A stretch of 64,000 bases of DNA, taken from assembly GCA_030789695.1 (NCBI GenBank), contig CM061133.1:96119128-96183127 (forward strand). Reading direction: 5' to 3'. A program made the position numbers and the translations under genes. Shown here one piece after another: positions 42,118 to 55,139 of the stretch. Source of the stretch: Scilla litardierei. Lineage: Eukaryota; Streptophyta; Magnoliopsida; Asparagales; Asparagaceae. The notes under the pieces are model-generated. The model was not told the origin of the DNA and ran no database searches. It worked only from the letters and a program-made list of their open reading frames with translations. Each line of letters opens with the position of its first letter. Within the stretch, counting starts at the first letter, position 1.

Positions 42118-45100
42118 TGTTGAGAGATGTATGTCATCTAGGCAATTTATCTATGTAAAACATCTTGTTCATGTATGAAAGTATGCTTTCTGGTGTCAAT
42201 TGTCTAAGTATTTACGTTATGATGTTCTCATTGAATTACTTAGATAATTTCCTTAGACTCATAGTAAGGTCATACACGTATCTAGATAGAGATCTCGATT
42301 ATGAGCAGTGTCTGATGATAGGATCTTGGGTCTTAAAGTGTTCATGGTCATATACGCGTCGAGAAACGGATATCAGTACATCGGGCTGATCATTGTGTCT
42401 TTGTCTTGATGATCTCATAATCATTCGACCTGGCGAGTCGGAGACGAGACACAGATGCTCATTGAAGAATGTGTCCACTGAACGACCCAATAAAAGGTTA
42501 TCAAATGGTTAACATTATCTAAACTATCATTGATAATTCTCTAGTGATGATAGGCAAGTTAGTCCTTAAGACTTGAGTTCATTATATGAACCTGTGCGTG
42601 AATTAGATTTATGATCTAGCTTCGAGGCAAGGCCTGCTGAAAGGTCTTAGGTTGGTTGCCACTTGAAGCGTACGAGATGAGTAGTGATTAAGAGAGGATT
42701 CGTCTCTTCCGTTCACATGAAGTTAGTGTCACAGGCTCAGTACGGTTCTTGGTAAAAACCTTGGCCAATGTATGGTGTAGGAAGTACAACATGTATATAC
42801 CAAAGACCGAATAATACTAGCCAGTGCTAGCTAGTAGGGTTGATAGTTTACCTTACCCTAGGCTATGCATTGACATAGTTTTGTGATGGGACTAAAACTG
42901 CGGTATTCATCACGAACACAGTCAGAGAGATCCCGATGACACTTTAGTTAATGGGTCAATCACATAATTATGATGCTGAAACAAGGACGACACTTGATGC
43001 TCGTGGTCACTGTCATCTAGGGGTTTTCGAGTCCCAACATGTAGTAGGGTCAGGCTATTGGGTCTCACACCGAGTAGGATTTATTGGATCTGGATCCTAG
43101 CCTAGAGGGGGGTAAATAGGCTAATAAAAGAATTCTTGCGCAACCCACGAAAAATCACACGCAGTTAAAAGTACAACCAGAGTAAATAAGAGACAATCAC
43201 ATATTACGCACAGATTTACCCTGGTTCGGTCGTATCAACGACCTACGTCCAGCTCCCAAGCAAATACTAGCATTAATATGTTCCTTCTGTACACCTACAA
43301 TGGAGTCCCAGCTTCAACTCCCCACCTAGACTGTACCACACTCAACAAAGTGCAGAACACTATCAACCTAGTAAATGCGTATCTTGACTGCTACAACATG
43401 TCAAGACCCTCTTGTCTAGCCCAACCAGACAAGTCCCAAAATAGTCAAAAAATATGGTAAAAGTTTCCCCTACAGAGAACGTTACACTAAGACACGAATA
43501 TAAAGAGTAAAGGGTTTAGAAATGCTCAGTTTGTGTCTGTGTAGTCGTCTCTGTAAATTAGCACGTTGTCAGCTCCAATCTGACGCAAACGGTGTCTCGA
43601 TCCGACTCTTGGATCTCAAGTTATGACTCCTAGAAGTCGAGTTGCTCTCTGGACTGTGTGTAAAGCAAATTCAGTTCACCTCAATTTGCACTTGGGTCTG
43701 TGCTCACAGCAACAACTTAATTTCCTTTGTATTATGTACTCTTCTTATTCTTCGTACATCCACGTCAGCAGGCCGTTGTGTTTTCTCGACTGCTTTGAGT
43801 TAGGGCATGCAGCAGCTGCCTTCTTCGCATACTCGACGGCGACGGCGACGGCTTCGTGGCGTGATAAAGAGGGCATCGACATGATGGTCTTTACAGCGAC
43901 TGCACCTCGCTTCAACTGATTCGCTTCGACAGCGGTGGATGACGACGACACAACTCAGACGACGAGAACAGCTGTCTCCAACTTTGCTTCGTCGTCTCCG
44001 ACAATGGCGAGAGCTCGGTGACCACGAGCTCGAGGATGATGGCAACCTGAGACGGCGATGACGTCTTCGCAGCGACTCAGCTCTGGCAGTACGATGACTT
44101 CGTGGGCAGCCTCTTCACGACAGCGGCGACTTCTGATGACACAGGTGGGCTCCTCTTCGACGGCAGCTCCTTCGACTTTCTTCACGGCGGTGGTGTGGAG
44201 CTTCTGCGGTGTTTGACTTCGACTTCGGCGATAATGGAAACGTCGACTTCGGTGGGAGGGTTCTCCACATCAGCACGTTTGATCAAACGGTGCTCAGAGA
44301 TTGCTTCTAGGGTTTTGTCCATGTCATCGTCGCTGCGTGGGCTTCTCCGATGTGATGAAGTGGACGACGAGCTTTAATAGCAGCTATCAAACTCCGACGA
44401 GCGACGTGACGATGGCTCCGACAATGTGGGTTATGACAAGGGGCGCTCCTTCTTCAGTGACGTTCTATCAACGACGGTGTGCTGCTTCGTGTGCTTCTTT
44501 ATCTTCGACGGAGGAGGGCGTTCATGCAGCGTTGAAGACGGTGGCCGTGGCAGACCTCTCCGAGCTTGATGATGCGGGAGATGGGCTCTTGCTTGGAGTT
44601 TGCTTGCGTAATGAGGAGTTTGAGGCTTCAAAACTTTTACAAGGGGATTTGTGTCGAGTTGAACTTCACCCACGCAAGAATATCACTTTGCGGCTTTTAG
44701 TTGACGCTCTTGGATTGCAGCACAAAGTTGAGGAGTTTAGTGGTGCTTGATATTCTTGTGGGAGGAATATTGAAGGTTTACTGCATGGAAGATTTTTGAT
44801 AGAGCTTGGGTTTGTGACAATATAGAATCGGGCCCCCCTTCAATTTTTTGTTGCCGCACGCAAAGCTTTTTAAGGTTGAGATGAATGTTTATATAGGTAT
44901 TGTGGAGATTGAATTTGGCTCAAAATAGAATCCCACAATATAAGGGATTTGAGGTTTGAATTGGGATGATATAGGATTTGAATAGATCTTCATCTAATTC
45001 AAAATAGGATTGGAGAGTAGCATATCTTGCTAATTGATTTGAATAAATCCAAAGAGATTCTCTCCATCTCACCCCATATTGGACGAAGTCCAAATTGCTT

Positions 45101-46553
45101 TGAGTATGGCTTTTTGACCAAGTCCATTAGCTATGTGAATAGCAATTCCTACATCTTTTGACTTAGTCAATATTCTCAAGAATTATGTTCTCCCCATTCC
45201 TGAAAAACACTTAGCACACACGTTAAATAGCAGCACACGTTTGTCATCATCAAACTAAAGATCCTAGATCGTTGCGTCCAACAGGATTTACGTCATAGTA
45301 ATAGGAAGAATTAAAGTGTAGTGCACTCGGGTGCGCATGAATAATAATGTGGAAACTTTACATGTGATGTGAAAATAATACATGGTATTAATTTGACTTT
45401 GATGCATAGGATAGACAGAGACTTCCTTACAGGAAGAAACCGCGCTCGAATCAAAGCTTAAATGAGCCCGAAAACGCAAAAACAACAGAATTGGGCTAGA
45501 GTGTCTGACCTGCAGGGATATAATAGGTCATACCTACAAAAGCGGGTATGACCCGCTGGGTAGAGCGGGCTGGGTGTGCCCGAACGGGCACCCAGCCCCC
45601 CAGGCGGGTGGGCTGCCCTTTGGGTGCGCCCAGGCCCGTGGGTGGGACCCGCGGGTGGGACCTGCGGGTGGGCCTGATCAGCCGAAACCCTAGTTTCTAA
45701 TTTGACGGCTGCGTTTTCAGCCGTTTTGTTGTTTTTGCTCAACTTTGAGCTATTGTTTGAAGGGTCAAATGAAGTTGGAGTTGATCACCGTTTGTTCCTA
45801 TGCGATCACCATTCTGTGCTCTTCTATTTGATTGATTGTATCACTTGCGAAGCTTAATGGTGAGGGAGGGAAAATTAGTAGAAGTTTGGCCTTAGTGTAA
45901 GGCAAACTAAACTAATTTTTCCCCTAATATTATTTAGTCCCACAGTGCTCGTGAGATGAGGAGGGGGTCCAGCTTCTTATATAAATAGGAGACAACCTCC
46001 TGGGAAAAGTTGCACCAAGTCTCCGATTCGTAAAAAGTTTTGAGCATACATGATCTAAGAATTAAAATTATTCCCTCCTCCTAAAATTCTTGTGATCCTC
46101 CGTTCGAGTCCTAGCAAGACGAGGAGGAGGTTTGGATCTGATCCAAAGTCTTTGACGTAAAACGTACTCAAGTGAAACTTTTTTCGACGAGTGATTGACT
46201 CGGAGGCGTGGTGTTGGCTCGCTTCGGGTGGTCCAGTCTTGGTGGCGTGGAGGTGGCTTGCTTCAGGGAGCGAAAGAAAGTTGCTGAAAACGACGCTTCG
46301 TATTCTGCAGAAATGAAGTTCCTGGTATGTCATTTTTATGTTTTCATTATTGTTGCAGTAGTTTAGATCTATCTTTGGGGTTGGTCAAACCCACCGCAAG
46401 ATAGTAGATTTTCTTGGCTAGGGTTTATTAATTCCTTAGGGCTATCATTAAATAGTTTAATGGTTTATTCCCATGCATATTTCCTGCTTCTATTGTCCGT
46501 CTGACATAGGACGTGCATAGATTTATGCCCTGAGCGTCCTACAAAACCCAACA
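42118..46553 (+). repeat. 5' LTR of element F, split by a solo LTR
   Basis: Segments 42118-43081 and 45289-46553 add up to 2229 bp, starting TGTTGAGAG and ending CCCAACA. A GC-rich GGTGGG/CCCACC-type block lies at 45540-45680. A TATA-like TTATATAAATAGG lies near 45978. It aligns with the LTR at 53300 along its length but is clearly diverged. Confidence 0.88.
43082..45283 (-). mobile_element. SIRE/Maximus-like solo LTR inside F's LTR
   Basis: On the minus strand it runs from TGTTGGACGCAACG to GATCCAATA, 2202 bp, with TTGATGATGACAAAC and CCCCCCTCTAGGC. It is flanked by a perfect duplication GGATT (43077-43081, 45284-45288). The long GC-rich frames at 43800-44750 on both strands come from CGACG/CGTCG trinucleotide-rich sequence and are not supported as genes. 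Confidence 0.93.
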
Positions 46554-46554
46554 T

Positions 46555-46566
46555 TGGTATCACATC
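46555..46566 (+). promoter_or_regulatory. Primer binding site of element F
   Basis: TGGTATCACATC begins two bases after the LTR. The first eight bases match the initiator tRNA-Met site and the rest has decayed. Confidence 0.8.
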
Positions 46567-47860
46567 AATATCTACCTTGATCTAATTCTACAAATGATAT
46601 GATATGCATATAATGTTTATTAGAAACATGGAATAATTATGAGATGATTATTTAAAAAATTGTGTGATAATCTTAAGTTGCTAGTTTTAATGGTTATATC
46701 AATTCTTGTTATTTATTTGATGACGCAAGAAAACCTTTTCGGTTAGCCATTAAAAGCTGTCTAAAAATTATAAGATAATTCTAGATTGTTGTGCTATGAT
46801 TTAAACTTGTTTAAATGCCTAATACATGATTATGATAGCACCCTAAAATTCATTCCTTATAGTTGATAAAGACATTAATAAAAGTTATTAACCAATCCTA
46901 ATAATTTTGAATTTTAGGGTTCAACTAATTGATACGATTAACTAGTTTTAATGAAGCCATTTTTTAACACATATAAATAATTCAAATCCTTAAAGGATCA
47001 TGATCCGGCGTAGCATTTTTTAACTAGTATTGTGGATCACCCTAGCTCGATTGGAGATAGTGATCCTGGCCTAGCCAAATCCCTGGCCATGTTTCGCTGG
47101 ACCAATGATGCAAATGGTTATTATGTGAAACCATCGATTACATCTAGTCTAATATGTTAGAAATCTTCTTCAAGATTAATCGTAACCCTCCTTACTTTTG
47201 GAAACCAAGAATTCATGTCATAGTTGTTGAGTTAACTCAAGCTGTAACATGACTATCTTTTGGAATCCAATTCCATTCAACAAATTATGTAGTTCAACTT
47301 AACCCAAACCGTTGTGTCGTGAACACACCCGAGCGCCTGTGTAAGTTAGGACTGGACAAGAAAGTAAGGGGTCAGACTAGACTAGTCATTATGATTTGTT
47401 GAGCCAATTCAAGGTCATAAGTGATTATGGGTAAAAACAGATAAATGAATCACATACGATGTGATTGATGAAGATTCATCTACCGATCACAGAGTCAAGC
47501 AACTTGTTGAGTCAACACAAGGTTGTGAGACTTAGGATGGTTGGATCCCTTTTTTCCACTAAATTTAATTCGTTCATTATTATGTCTTAAAATGTTTGCT
47601 AAAATAGTGGGAGGATATAATTGGATAAAAACCAATCTAATTATATTTAAAAATTATGAACACATGCTAATTTTAGGATTTCAATTCTTTGCAGCATGAC
47701 AAGTGTAAATAAATATATCCTAGATAAGAATATGTCAACTGGTTGTAAGAATGATGACTGATTAAGATATATAAAGACAGTACGAGAGCAAAAGGAGAAA
47801 GGGCATGCTGATGCCCTAACTTCTATAATGGTTATACAAATTATAGTTCTTTCCGTAACT
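46567..47860 (+). other. Leader and gag-deleted region of F
   Basis: About 1.3 kb of A/T-rich DNA without a gag frame. Only a trace near 47695-47780 (MTSVNKYILD) precedes protease, so gag has been lost by deletion. Confidence 0.7.
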
Positions 47861-47864
47861 TCTA

Positions 47865-50280
47865 ATGCATGGGTAGTAGATTCCGGTGCGGGCTCTCACA
47901 TCTGTAACCAGTTACATGGAATGAGAATTAATATAAGGCTAAAAAGAATGAGGTCATTCTCCAGGTCGGCAACGAAGCAAATGTTGTTGCTGTAGCTTTG
48001 GGAGATGTCAAACACACATTGGCGAGTGGTGCTAACTTGCTTGTGAAGAAATGTTACTATATACCCAATTTCCTATGCAATATTATCTCTGTCTCGGCCT
48101 TAGCTAGAAAGGGATACACTTTTACCATCAACGAAAGAGTTATGAACATTTTCTTTAATGGTAAACTGCTAGGATTTAGGACTCTAAATAATGGTGTATA
48201 CACTTTGTGTAATGACGTTGCATTAGATGTTAATACACGAAAACGCAAGGAATTAGGCTATAATGAAACCTACCTTTGGCAGTGTAGCCTAGGCCATTTC
48301 GGAGAGAAGAGACTTAGCAAGTTACATAAAGAGGGGTCCTCGGACCTCTCGGATTATGAGTCATATGACACTTGCGAGTCTTGCATCAAAGGTAAGATGG
48401 CCAAAACTTCTTTTGTAGGACAATGGGAGAGAGTTGATGAACTCTTGGGTCTCGTACATTCTGATATATATAGACCTATGTCTACATTAGCCAAAGGAGG
48501 ATATTCATATTTTGTTACATTTACTGATAATCACTCTAAGTTTGGACATGTGTTCTTGAGGAAACACAAGTCTGATCCGTTGATCGATTCAAAGAGTACC
48601 GTAACGAAGTTGAAAAACAGACTGGCGAAAGTATTAAAATCCTTCGATCTGATTGGGGAGGAAAATACTTGAGCCATGAATTCCTTACGTATTTAAAAGA
48701 GAATGAGATTCTCTCTCAGGTCACGCCTCCTTATACACCTCAGCATAACTGTGTGTCGGAGAGAAGGAATCACACTTAGTTAAACATGGTGTGATCCATG
48801 ATAAGTGATGCTGAATTGCCTACCTCCCTCTGGGGCTATGCTCTAGAAACAGCTGCCTATATTTTCAACAGGGTTCCATCAAAATCTGTGTCAACAACTC
48901 CATATCAGATATGGAGTGGCAAGAAACTCTACCTTAAACACTTAAGGGTATGGGGTTGTCATGCATATGTCAAGAGACATAATCCAGACAAACTGGAAGA
49001 TAGATCTGTCTTGTGTAAATTCACTGGGCACCAGAAACATTCTTTAGGGTACACCTTCTACCATCCGAAGCAACAAAGGGTTGATGTCTCAAAACATGCT
49101 ATCTTTTATAGAAAAGGAGTTCCTTTTGAAGGAAGCTGTTGCAAGGTGATAAATCTAGACGTATGTTCAGAAGGAGAATTAACACAAGAACATGTGTCGG
49201 AACCAGTGGGAGATTCAGATCATGATATTTCACAACCAGCCGTTAGGAGGTCTGATAGTATTCCTCGAGCCCCTGATAGATACTACGGTTTTCTCGTAGA
49301 TGGAGGGGTCGAGGATGTCATCATTCTAGATGATGATCATGTTAGCTTCCAAGATGCCATTCAGAGTAAAGACTCTGATAAATGGCAGGATGTAATGAGA
49401 TCCGAGATGAATCCATTCACATTAATAAGGTTTGAACCTTAGAAGACGTGCCCACGGGAAGTCTTCCTATTGGCTGCAAATGGATCTTTAAGAAGAAAAT
49501 TGGTGCAGATGGAAAATAGAAACATATAAGACCAGGCTAGTTACGAAAGGTTATCGTGATATTATAGGGATAGATTATGGCGAGACTTTCTCACCAGTCG
49601 CCATGCACAAGTCTATCCGCATCGTACTCGCTGTTGCTACCTATTATGACTATGAGATCTGGCAAATGGATGTATAGACTGTATTTCTAAATGGTGATTT
49701 AGAAGAGCAGATTTACATGACTCAGCCAGAAAGTTTCGAAGTTAGTGGGAGTAAAGGAAAAGCGTGTAGAATGCATAGGTCCATTTATGGACTCAAGAAG
49801 GCATCTAGATGTTGGAACATCCGTTTTGACAAGACATTCAAAGAGTTTGGTTTTGTCAGAAATGAAGATGATCCATGCATCTATAAGAAAACCAGTGAAA
49901 ATTCTTTAGTCATCCTCGTATTGTACGTGGATGATATTTTTTTATAGGCAACAACATAGAGATGTTGAAGTCTGTTAAGGAATGTCTATCAACTAACTTC
50001 TCTATGAAAGACTTGGGAGAAGCATCCTACATATTTGGTGTTAAGATCTATATAGATAGATATAAAAGGATGTTACGTCTCAACCAAGCCAGGTACATTG
50101 ACACCGTGCTAAATCGGTTTAGCATGAAAACCAGTAAGGGTGGTTTTATACCAGCCAATCATGTAATAAACCTTTCCAAGAAGATGTCTACAAAAACTGA
50201 CTTGGAAAAGGAATGCATGGATATGATCCCATATCTTCAGCAGTAGGATCTATCATGTATTCCATGATCTGTACCAGACC
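47865..50280 (+). pseudogene. pol of Angela-like element F, broken
   Basis: Protease has DSGAGSHIC at about 47880-47906. A frame change leads to the pre-integrase region (47998 on; YIPNFLCNIISVSALARKGY). Integrase has its zinc region (LGHFGEKRL, CESC), the first D in VHSDIYRP, the second in SDWGGKY after a frame change near 48640, and the E in SERRN near 48760, followed by a stop. The frame 48798-49442 covers the integrase C-terminal part. Reverse transcriptase (about 49440-50246) has several stops but retains SIYGLKKASRCWN and VLYVDDI (49921-49941). RNase H starts and is cut at CTRP. Confidence 0.88.
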
Positions 50281-52014
50281 TGTGATCGTCCAAAATGTAA
50301 CTCTGGAAATAATGTAGTTTTATCGCAAGTGCACGGTTAAGTGGTGAGTGTGTATCGAATCACGGGGAGGAACTATTGGTATCTATATTGATTACTAAAC
50401 GGAGCTAAAACGATGATCAAGAAATGTTGGTGTCACAGTCGTGCAAAGTATTGGTTATAAATTCAATTAATAAAAGTGCCTAGGGCTTGAGAATCACCAC
50501 AATAGATATCAAGCATCAATGTGAAATATGAATCTCTATATCACTACTCTTAATTTAGGGTGAACTTGTTGCAACTAGGTTGTGAACCAACGCATACTTT
50601 CGCACTACACAAGTCTATAGCAATCTAAACTAGAGCCTCGCTCTCGCGTAAGTCTAGTTCAAACCACTAGTATTAAGATGGACAATATTATTCAATTCTA
50701 ACTCAATCTCGCTCTCGCGCAACATGAGTTCGAATCTAGATTACGATGGTTCGTATTCATTTTATCGTCGTACAAATGAATATAATTATAGAAATATAAT
50801 AAAGATGCTAGTTTTGATCGCTCTCGCATACTAATTCTATTTAGGGCATCCCATAGATCAAGATCCTCTCTCGAGCTCTCAAGATCCAATGGAAATCCCT
50901 AGCTATCGTAGTAAATTAACCATAATCTAACCATAAAATAAGTTTAGCAACATGGGTTTTCATTAGATTTCACATATCAAACTTTAAATCCATAGGGTTC
51001 ATAACTTTGCCCTAAATCAAGGAGATTACTCATGATTCATCATAGAAAAAATAATAGAATTAAGAAGTGCAGCAGAATTCATAATAAAAATCAGATCTAA
51101 ACAGAAATATAGCAAAAAAATAAGAACTTGCAAAAGTTTAGAAAAACCAATGATGTTCAAGCTCCAAATAATACGAAAATTAAGATATTGCACTTCAATC
51201 CTCTTGCCAAAATAAGATAGAACAAAAGTATTTTTGCTAAGAACTAAATCTATGTCGTCTCAATTTCTTGATGGCTCATAAAACTAGCTATTTATACTAA
51301 CTTAAAACGTCCAAAACATCTTGACAAAAATACCCCGAGAAGGATGGAAAAACCCTAGGTCGAAACTGGGCCGTCGGCGCACTTGGTCGAGTGGAAATGT
51401 CACTCTGTCGAGTGGCTTCTCTATAGAAGATCTGGGAAAATCAGCCTTCTGTACTATTCAGGCCACTCTATCGAGTGGTCTGCTCACTCGGTCGAGTGGT
51501 CTGCTCACTCGGTCGAGTGGGGTCTTCTACAGAACCATCCAAAATCGATGTTCTGTTTGATAAATTTCTGTCTCCACTTGATCGAGTGGGATTCTTACTC
51601 GGTCGAGGGGAATTTCACTCGATCGAGTACATTGTCTTTTCTTCTTTTAGCTGGAGTTGGCCGTGTATGTGCCATTCGATCGAGTGAGCTGTCTCACTCA
51701 GCCGAGTAGGCTGCTGCTTTTTCATAATCTCCTCCTTTTCGCTCCTTTCTCCATTCTCTCACCTTTCTTCATCTTCTTCTCATTCTCAATCGTCGTGAGC
51801 TCCTCGATATCATCGTGATTGATGCTCTGGCATGCGTGTATGTGCTCATAGCTCCAAATTGCTTCCGATTGCTCTATATTTCCTGAAATCCAACGAAACA
51901 TAGAAATAGTGAAATTTATCGTAAAATTGTATTTTAAATGTTAAATTCAGGATATGAGCAATCGTTATGGCATGGACAAATGTAGAAATAAAGTGTAAAA
52001 TATGAGCATGTCAA
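50281..52014 (-). repeat. Probable 3' LTR of element E
   Basis: On the minus strand it would run from TGACATGCTC to GATCACA, with the purine tract GGTTAGGGGATTT (52015-52027) just before it. The promoter TATA is near 51290. Boundaries are inferred from termini and the purine tract; the partner LTR is outside the window. Confidence 0.58.
51385..51712. repeat. Dispersed CACTCGGTCGAGTGG palindromes
   Basis: At least nine copies of a (C)CACTC(G/T)(G/A)TCGAGTGG-like palindrome occur, two of them in a perfect tandem unit of 25 bp at about 51474-51523. They lie in U3/R of the proposed LTR of E. Confidence 0.85.
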
Positions 52015-52027
52015 AATCCCCTAACCT

Positions 52028-52855
52028 TACCTCTTATTCGTCCTCGAGGAAGATAAGTAAAAAGTGAACTTGGCGAATAAAATAAAGAAAAACAAATAAA
52101 TAGAAATGAAGGCGGAGAGTGAAAATACTAGATCATTCTATCAGAACTTGAATTTGCTTACTCAAAAGTGCCAATAATGAATATAAACATCACTAAGGCC
52201 TTTATTTCGATATCATTTCATATGTGGTACACTTAATATAAAAATGGAGAACAATGTGAATCTTATAAAATATGAAATCATTTTAACGTTAAACTTCGTC
52301 TAAGGCATAGAGAACGATATACATAATTATAGACAACACACTTTTCAATTGACGGCATTTATTTGGAGTATAAGAGATATCACGCAATTCAAAGCAATAA
52401 GAATAGAAAGATATGGTTTCATGAATTTCATGTCAATTTTTCAATTCATAGATGTCGTTATACTTGAAGTCATCTCCCTAAGTATTAGAGATTACCTGGC
52501 TTAGGTCGTCATTCATATACAAGTAATCACACTCTCACACATCATTGGATTTCCTCTCCCAAGGTTATCTATAAGCGTGGTGGCATCGAGTATGGAATAT
52601 AAATTCTCTTCCCAACTTTTGTAGCTCCATATAAAGAAAGTAAAATGAAAGAAAAGAAAGCAGTGGCTTGTGTATATACAATGAAGTTCTCTTTTTCTTT
52701 TTCTTTTGGTCTTTTTTCTGCTTCTTTTCTTTTTTTAAAACACAAGTAAATCCCATATAAAGATGCATACATATTCATTATTTTTCTTTTGAGCTTTTGG
52801 AATCATGGAGCTTATTTTTTTTAGCAAGGGAAAGATGCACGAATAAGAAATCACT
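52028..52855. other. 3' non-coding region of element E
   Basis: A/T-rich with no credible frame. A 20-bp sequence GGAAAGATGCACGAATAAG occurs twice at about 52829 and 52860. Confidence 0.55.
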
Positions 52856-53299
52856 TTAAGGAAAGATGCACGAATAAGCAATATGGGCCTGCTGAGCATT
52901 GACGGCCTGCATGAGAGCTCGAAAATCGAATCTAAGTACACTTACTACCGACTCGACCGCACGTAGGCGCAGGTCTCTGTCGTCAGGAGCGGAGGTAGAG
53001 GGACGTGTACGTGTGTGAGCTACACACCCTCTAAAAACTAGTGGGGCTACACTAGGGTGTGTGTGTGGAGCAGAGCTAACGGTAGAACGCTTAGCCTCCA
53101 AGTGAGACTGAGAGGCAGGAATGCTCTCATAGATCGGTGCAACAGAGATAGTAACCGGAGTATCAATTGAGATGGAAGAAGGAGCATATGTCGCAGTAAC
53201 AGATGTGGTGACAGACACCACAACACTCTCGCTAAAGACGGTGAAGGTAGAGATCTGAACAATGATAGATGGGGTGGATGCAAAAACTGAAGATAAGGA
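52856..53299 (-). CDS. Partial Ser/Val/Pro-rich frame of element E, function unknown
   Basis: An open minus-strand frame of about 147 codons enters from the right, where the Angela-like LTR truncates it. The first 17 codons of the longer frame are LTR sequence. It is low in complexity (Ser, Val, Thr, Pro) and ends with a more ordered stretch, DDRDLRLRAVESVVSVLRFD, that could form a helix. It lies just upstream of the 3' non-coding region of E, so it may be the C-terminal end of an element protein. I do not recognise a family. Confidence 0.4.
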   Translation of the reverse strand, partial: SLSSVFASTPSIIVQISTFTVFSESVVVSVTTSVTATYAPSSISIDTPVTISVAPIYESIPASQSHLEAKRSTVSSAPHTHPSVAPLVFRGCVAHTRTRPSTSAPDDRDLRLRAVESVVSVLRFDFRALMQAVNAQQAHIAYSCIFP

Positions 53300-55139
53300 T
53301 GTTGGGAGATGTATGCCCTCGAGGCAATTTATCTCTATGTAATTGTACAAACATCTTGTTCAAAATTACAGTAAGCTGTATGGTATGAATTTATCTAAGT
53401 TAAATCATAATGTAGTTATCATTAGAAACTCAGGTAAAGTTCTGAGACTTAATGCAAGGTTAAACATGTATCGAGATAAGGATCTCGATCATGTAGAAGT
53501 GCTTGACCGTCTGTAGCATAAGTCTAGAAACGTTCGTGGTGATAGATGTTGCGAGAAAAGGATATCGAAACATTAGATAGACCATTGTATCTTTGTCTTC
53601 ACAGTGTAGCGGTAACAATGATCGCATGGTTGTTCGACTTGGCAAAGTCGGAGACGAGACATAGGTGCTCATTGGAGAATAAGTTCTCTGGACGACCCAA
53701 CAATAGTTATCATATGGTTATGATTGACCAATCTGTCAATGATAACTCTTAGTGATGTTAGGTGATTTGGTCTTTTAACTTGAGGTCATTGTACAAACAT
53801 GTACGTGAACGGTGTCACTTAGATCTCTGACCTAGCTTTGAGGCAAGGCCTGTTGAAAGGTCTTTGGTTGAGTGACATTTGAAACGTGCGAGGAGAATAA
53901 TGACTAAGATAGGATTCATCTCTCCATGGTCAATGGCAGTTAGTGTCGTAGTATTAGTTCGGTCTTTAGTGAAAACTCTGGCCAGAGAATGTTGGAAGAT
54001 GTCTAACATTATTTGACTAAAGATTGATTGAGACTAACCGGCTTTGAGCTATTGAGATTGACAGTTTGACCGTAACCTAGGCTTGAGGTTAAACGACATA
54101 GTTTTGACGAAGAGACTATAACTACAAAATTCATCACGGACACAGTCAGGGTGGTCCCGACAACACTCATGTCAATGAGTTAACCACATAATTATGATAC
54201 TGAAAGAGGGACGACACCTGCTGCTTGCAGTTACTGCCATCTGAGGCTTCGAGCCCCACCTGTAGTAGGGTCAGGCTGTATGGTCTCACACAGAGTGGGA
54301 CCTTCGTCTAGTAATAGGTAGAAGTTAGGGAGAATAAGCATTCGATGTAATAGATAGAAAACTGGAAAGATTTTGCAGTTAGCCTCTGCATTCAGGATAA
54401 ATGATCCTGAGTGAAAGTGGGAGATTTTAAGCTTAGATAGGACTATTTTACATATGATGTAAACAGAGTTAAATGTTTCGTAAATTGTTTTTGACCATAT
54501 TTAATGAAATAAACGCGAGAAAAAGTTTACATGTATAACGAGAATGTCCCGGTGTAAACACAGTTTTGAACGGCGTCCAAAACAGACGCCAAATGCACGA
54601 GATATGCCCAACACCGTCAAAAAGACACAAAAGGGCCTTACCCATGCCCAAACTGGGCATGGGTCAGCCCAAACTGATCTGGGCGTCGGGCAGGCCTAAG
54701 CACCTGGCCCAGGCGCCCTGGGCCTGGGCGCCCTGGGCACATGGCGCCTGGGCGCCAGGCCCAGGCCCAGGCACCTGGCGACTGGGCGCCCAGGTGCCCT
54801 GGGCCTGTGCGCCCTGGGCTCGGGTGCCCAGGGCACCAGGCCCAGGCCTGGGCAGCGCACAAGCTGGGTGCCAGGAGCCCAGCCCGCCTGGCTGGTATAG
54901 TGGGGCCCACACGGTAGGCCTTACATCTGGGTGCAGAAACCCTAGACTTGTGCGAATTTTTGACGGCTCAGTTTTTCGGAAAAACTAGCTTTGGGCTGAT
55001 CTTTGGACGATCAATGGAGGGGTCAAATAGATTCGGATTGACTCGCCGTTTTATCCTATGCGTTAATCGTTCAGCACTCTTCGATTTGATAGCTTGTATC
55101 AAATGTGAAGCTCAACGGTGAGGGAGTTAAAATTCATAA
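53300..55139 (+). repeat. Second Angela-like LTR, truncated by CACTA 2
   Basis: It starts TGTTGGGAGATGTATGCCCT and follows the F LTR in order (GAGGCAATTTATCT, GGTAGTAGGGTCAGGCT-like block, GC-rich block, TGACGGCT, GTATCA..TGTGAAGCT) with extensive divergence. Its left flank AAGGA is element E, and no polypurine tract precedes it. It is therefore either a new 5' LTR or a solo LTR, not the 3' LTR of F. It stops at AAAATTCATAA, where CACTA 2 begins. Confidence 0.82.
54640..54900. repeat. GC-rich GGGCGCCCTGGGCCT array in the Angela-like LTR
   Basis: Diverged repeats of GCGCCCTGGGCCTGGGC-type units with palindromic cores. The F LTR has a different, shorter GC block at the same place (45540-45680). 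Open frames on both strands here are artefacts. Confidence 0.87.

Larger units (their letters stand above)
42118..50280 (+). mobile_element. Angela-like Ty1/copia element F, 5' part
   Basis: A long LTR (TGTTGAGAGATGTATG..., 2.2 kb without its insertion) is followed by a primer site TGGTATCA and a pol whose sequence (SIYGLKKASRCWN, VLYVDDI, FSMKDLGEASYIFGVKIY) fits the Angela lineage. The left flank is GATCC (42113-42117). Pol breaks off at CTRP (50280), where another element begins; the rest and the 3' LTR are not in the window. Gag is missing. Confidence 0.88.
50281..53299 (-). mobile_element. Ty3/gypsy-type element E (minus strand), partial, inserted in F
   Basis: Similarity to F stops at 50280 and resumes nowhere in the window. 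The inserted block starts TGTGATCGTCC. On the minus strand it shows a TATA box (GTATAAATAG near 51290), a CCGTGCACTTGCGAT stretch near the LTR end, and just inside the LTR the pair TCCTCGAGGACGAATAAG and GGTTAGGGGATTT. These are marks of Athila/Tat-type gypsy 3' ends. Its right part is cut off by the Angela-like LTR at 53300. Confidence 0.65.

Noticed and set aside
43745..44750. Frames of 75-149 codons rich in Ser/Arg/Asp
   Set aside because: They are produced by CGACG/CGTCG trinucleotide-rich DNA inside the minus-strand solo LTR; similar frames occur on both strands.
51383..51715. Possible CRISPR-like or satellite array from regular GTCGAGTGG repeats
   Set aside because: Spacing is irregular, the repeats are short palindromes, and the setting is a plant LTR.
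54566..54988. A 140-codon frame with many Trp/Pro/Gly
   Set aside because: It is a GC-rich array within an LTR, open on both strands.
53300..55139. Reading this as the 3' LTR of Angela-like element F
   Set aside because: It is far more diverged from the F LTR than expected, lacks a polypurine tract on its left, and sits in a block of another element; I treat it as a separate insertion.
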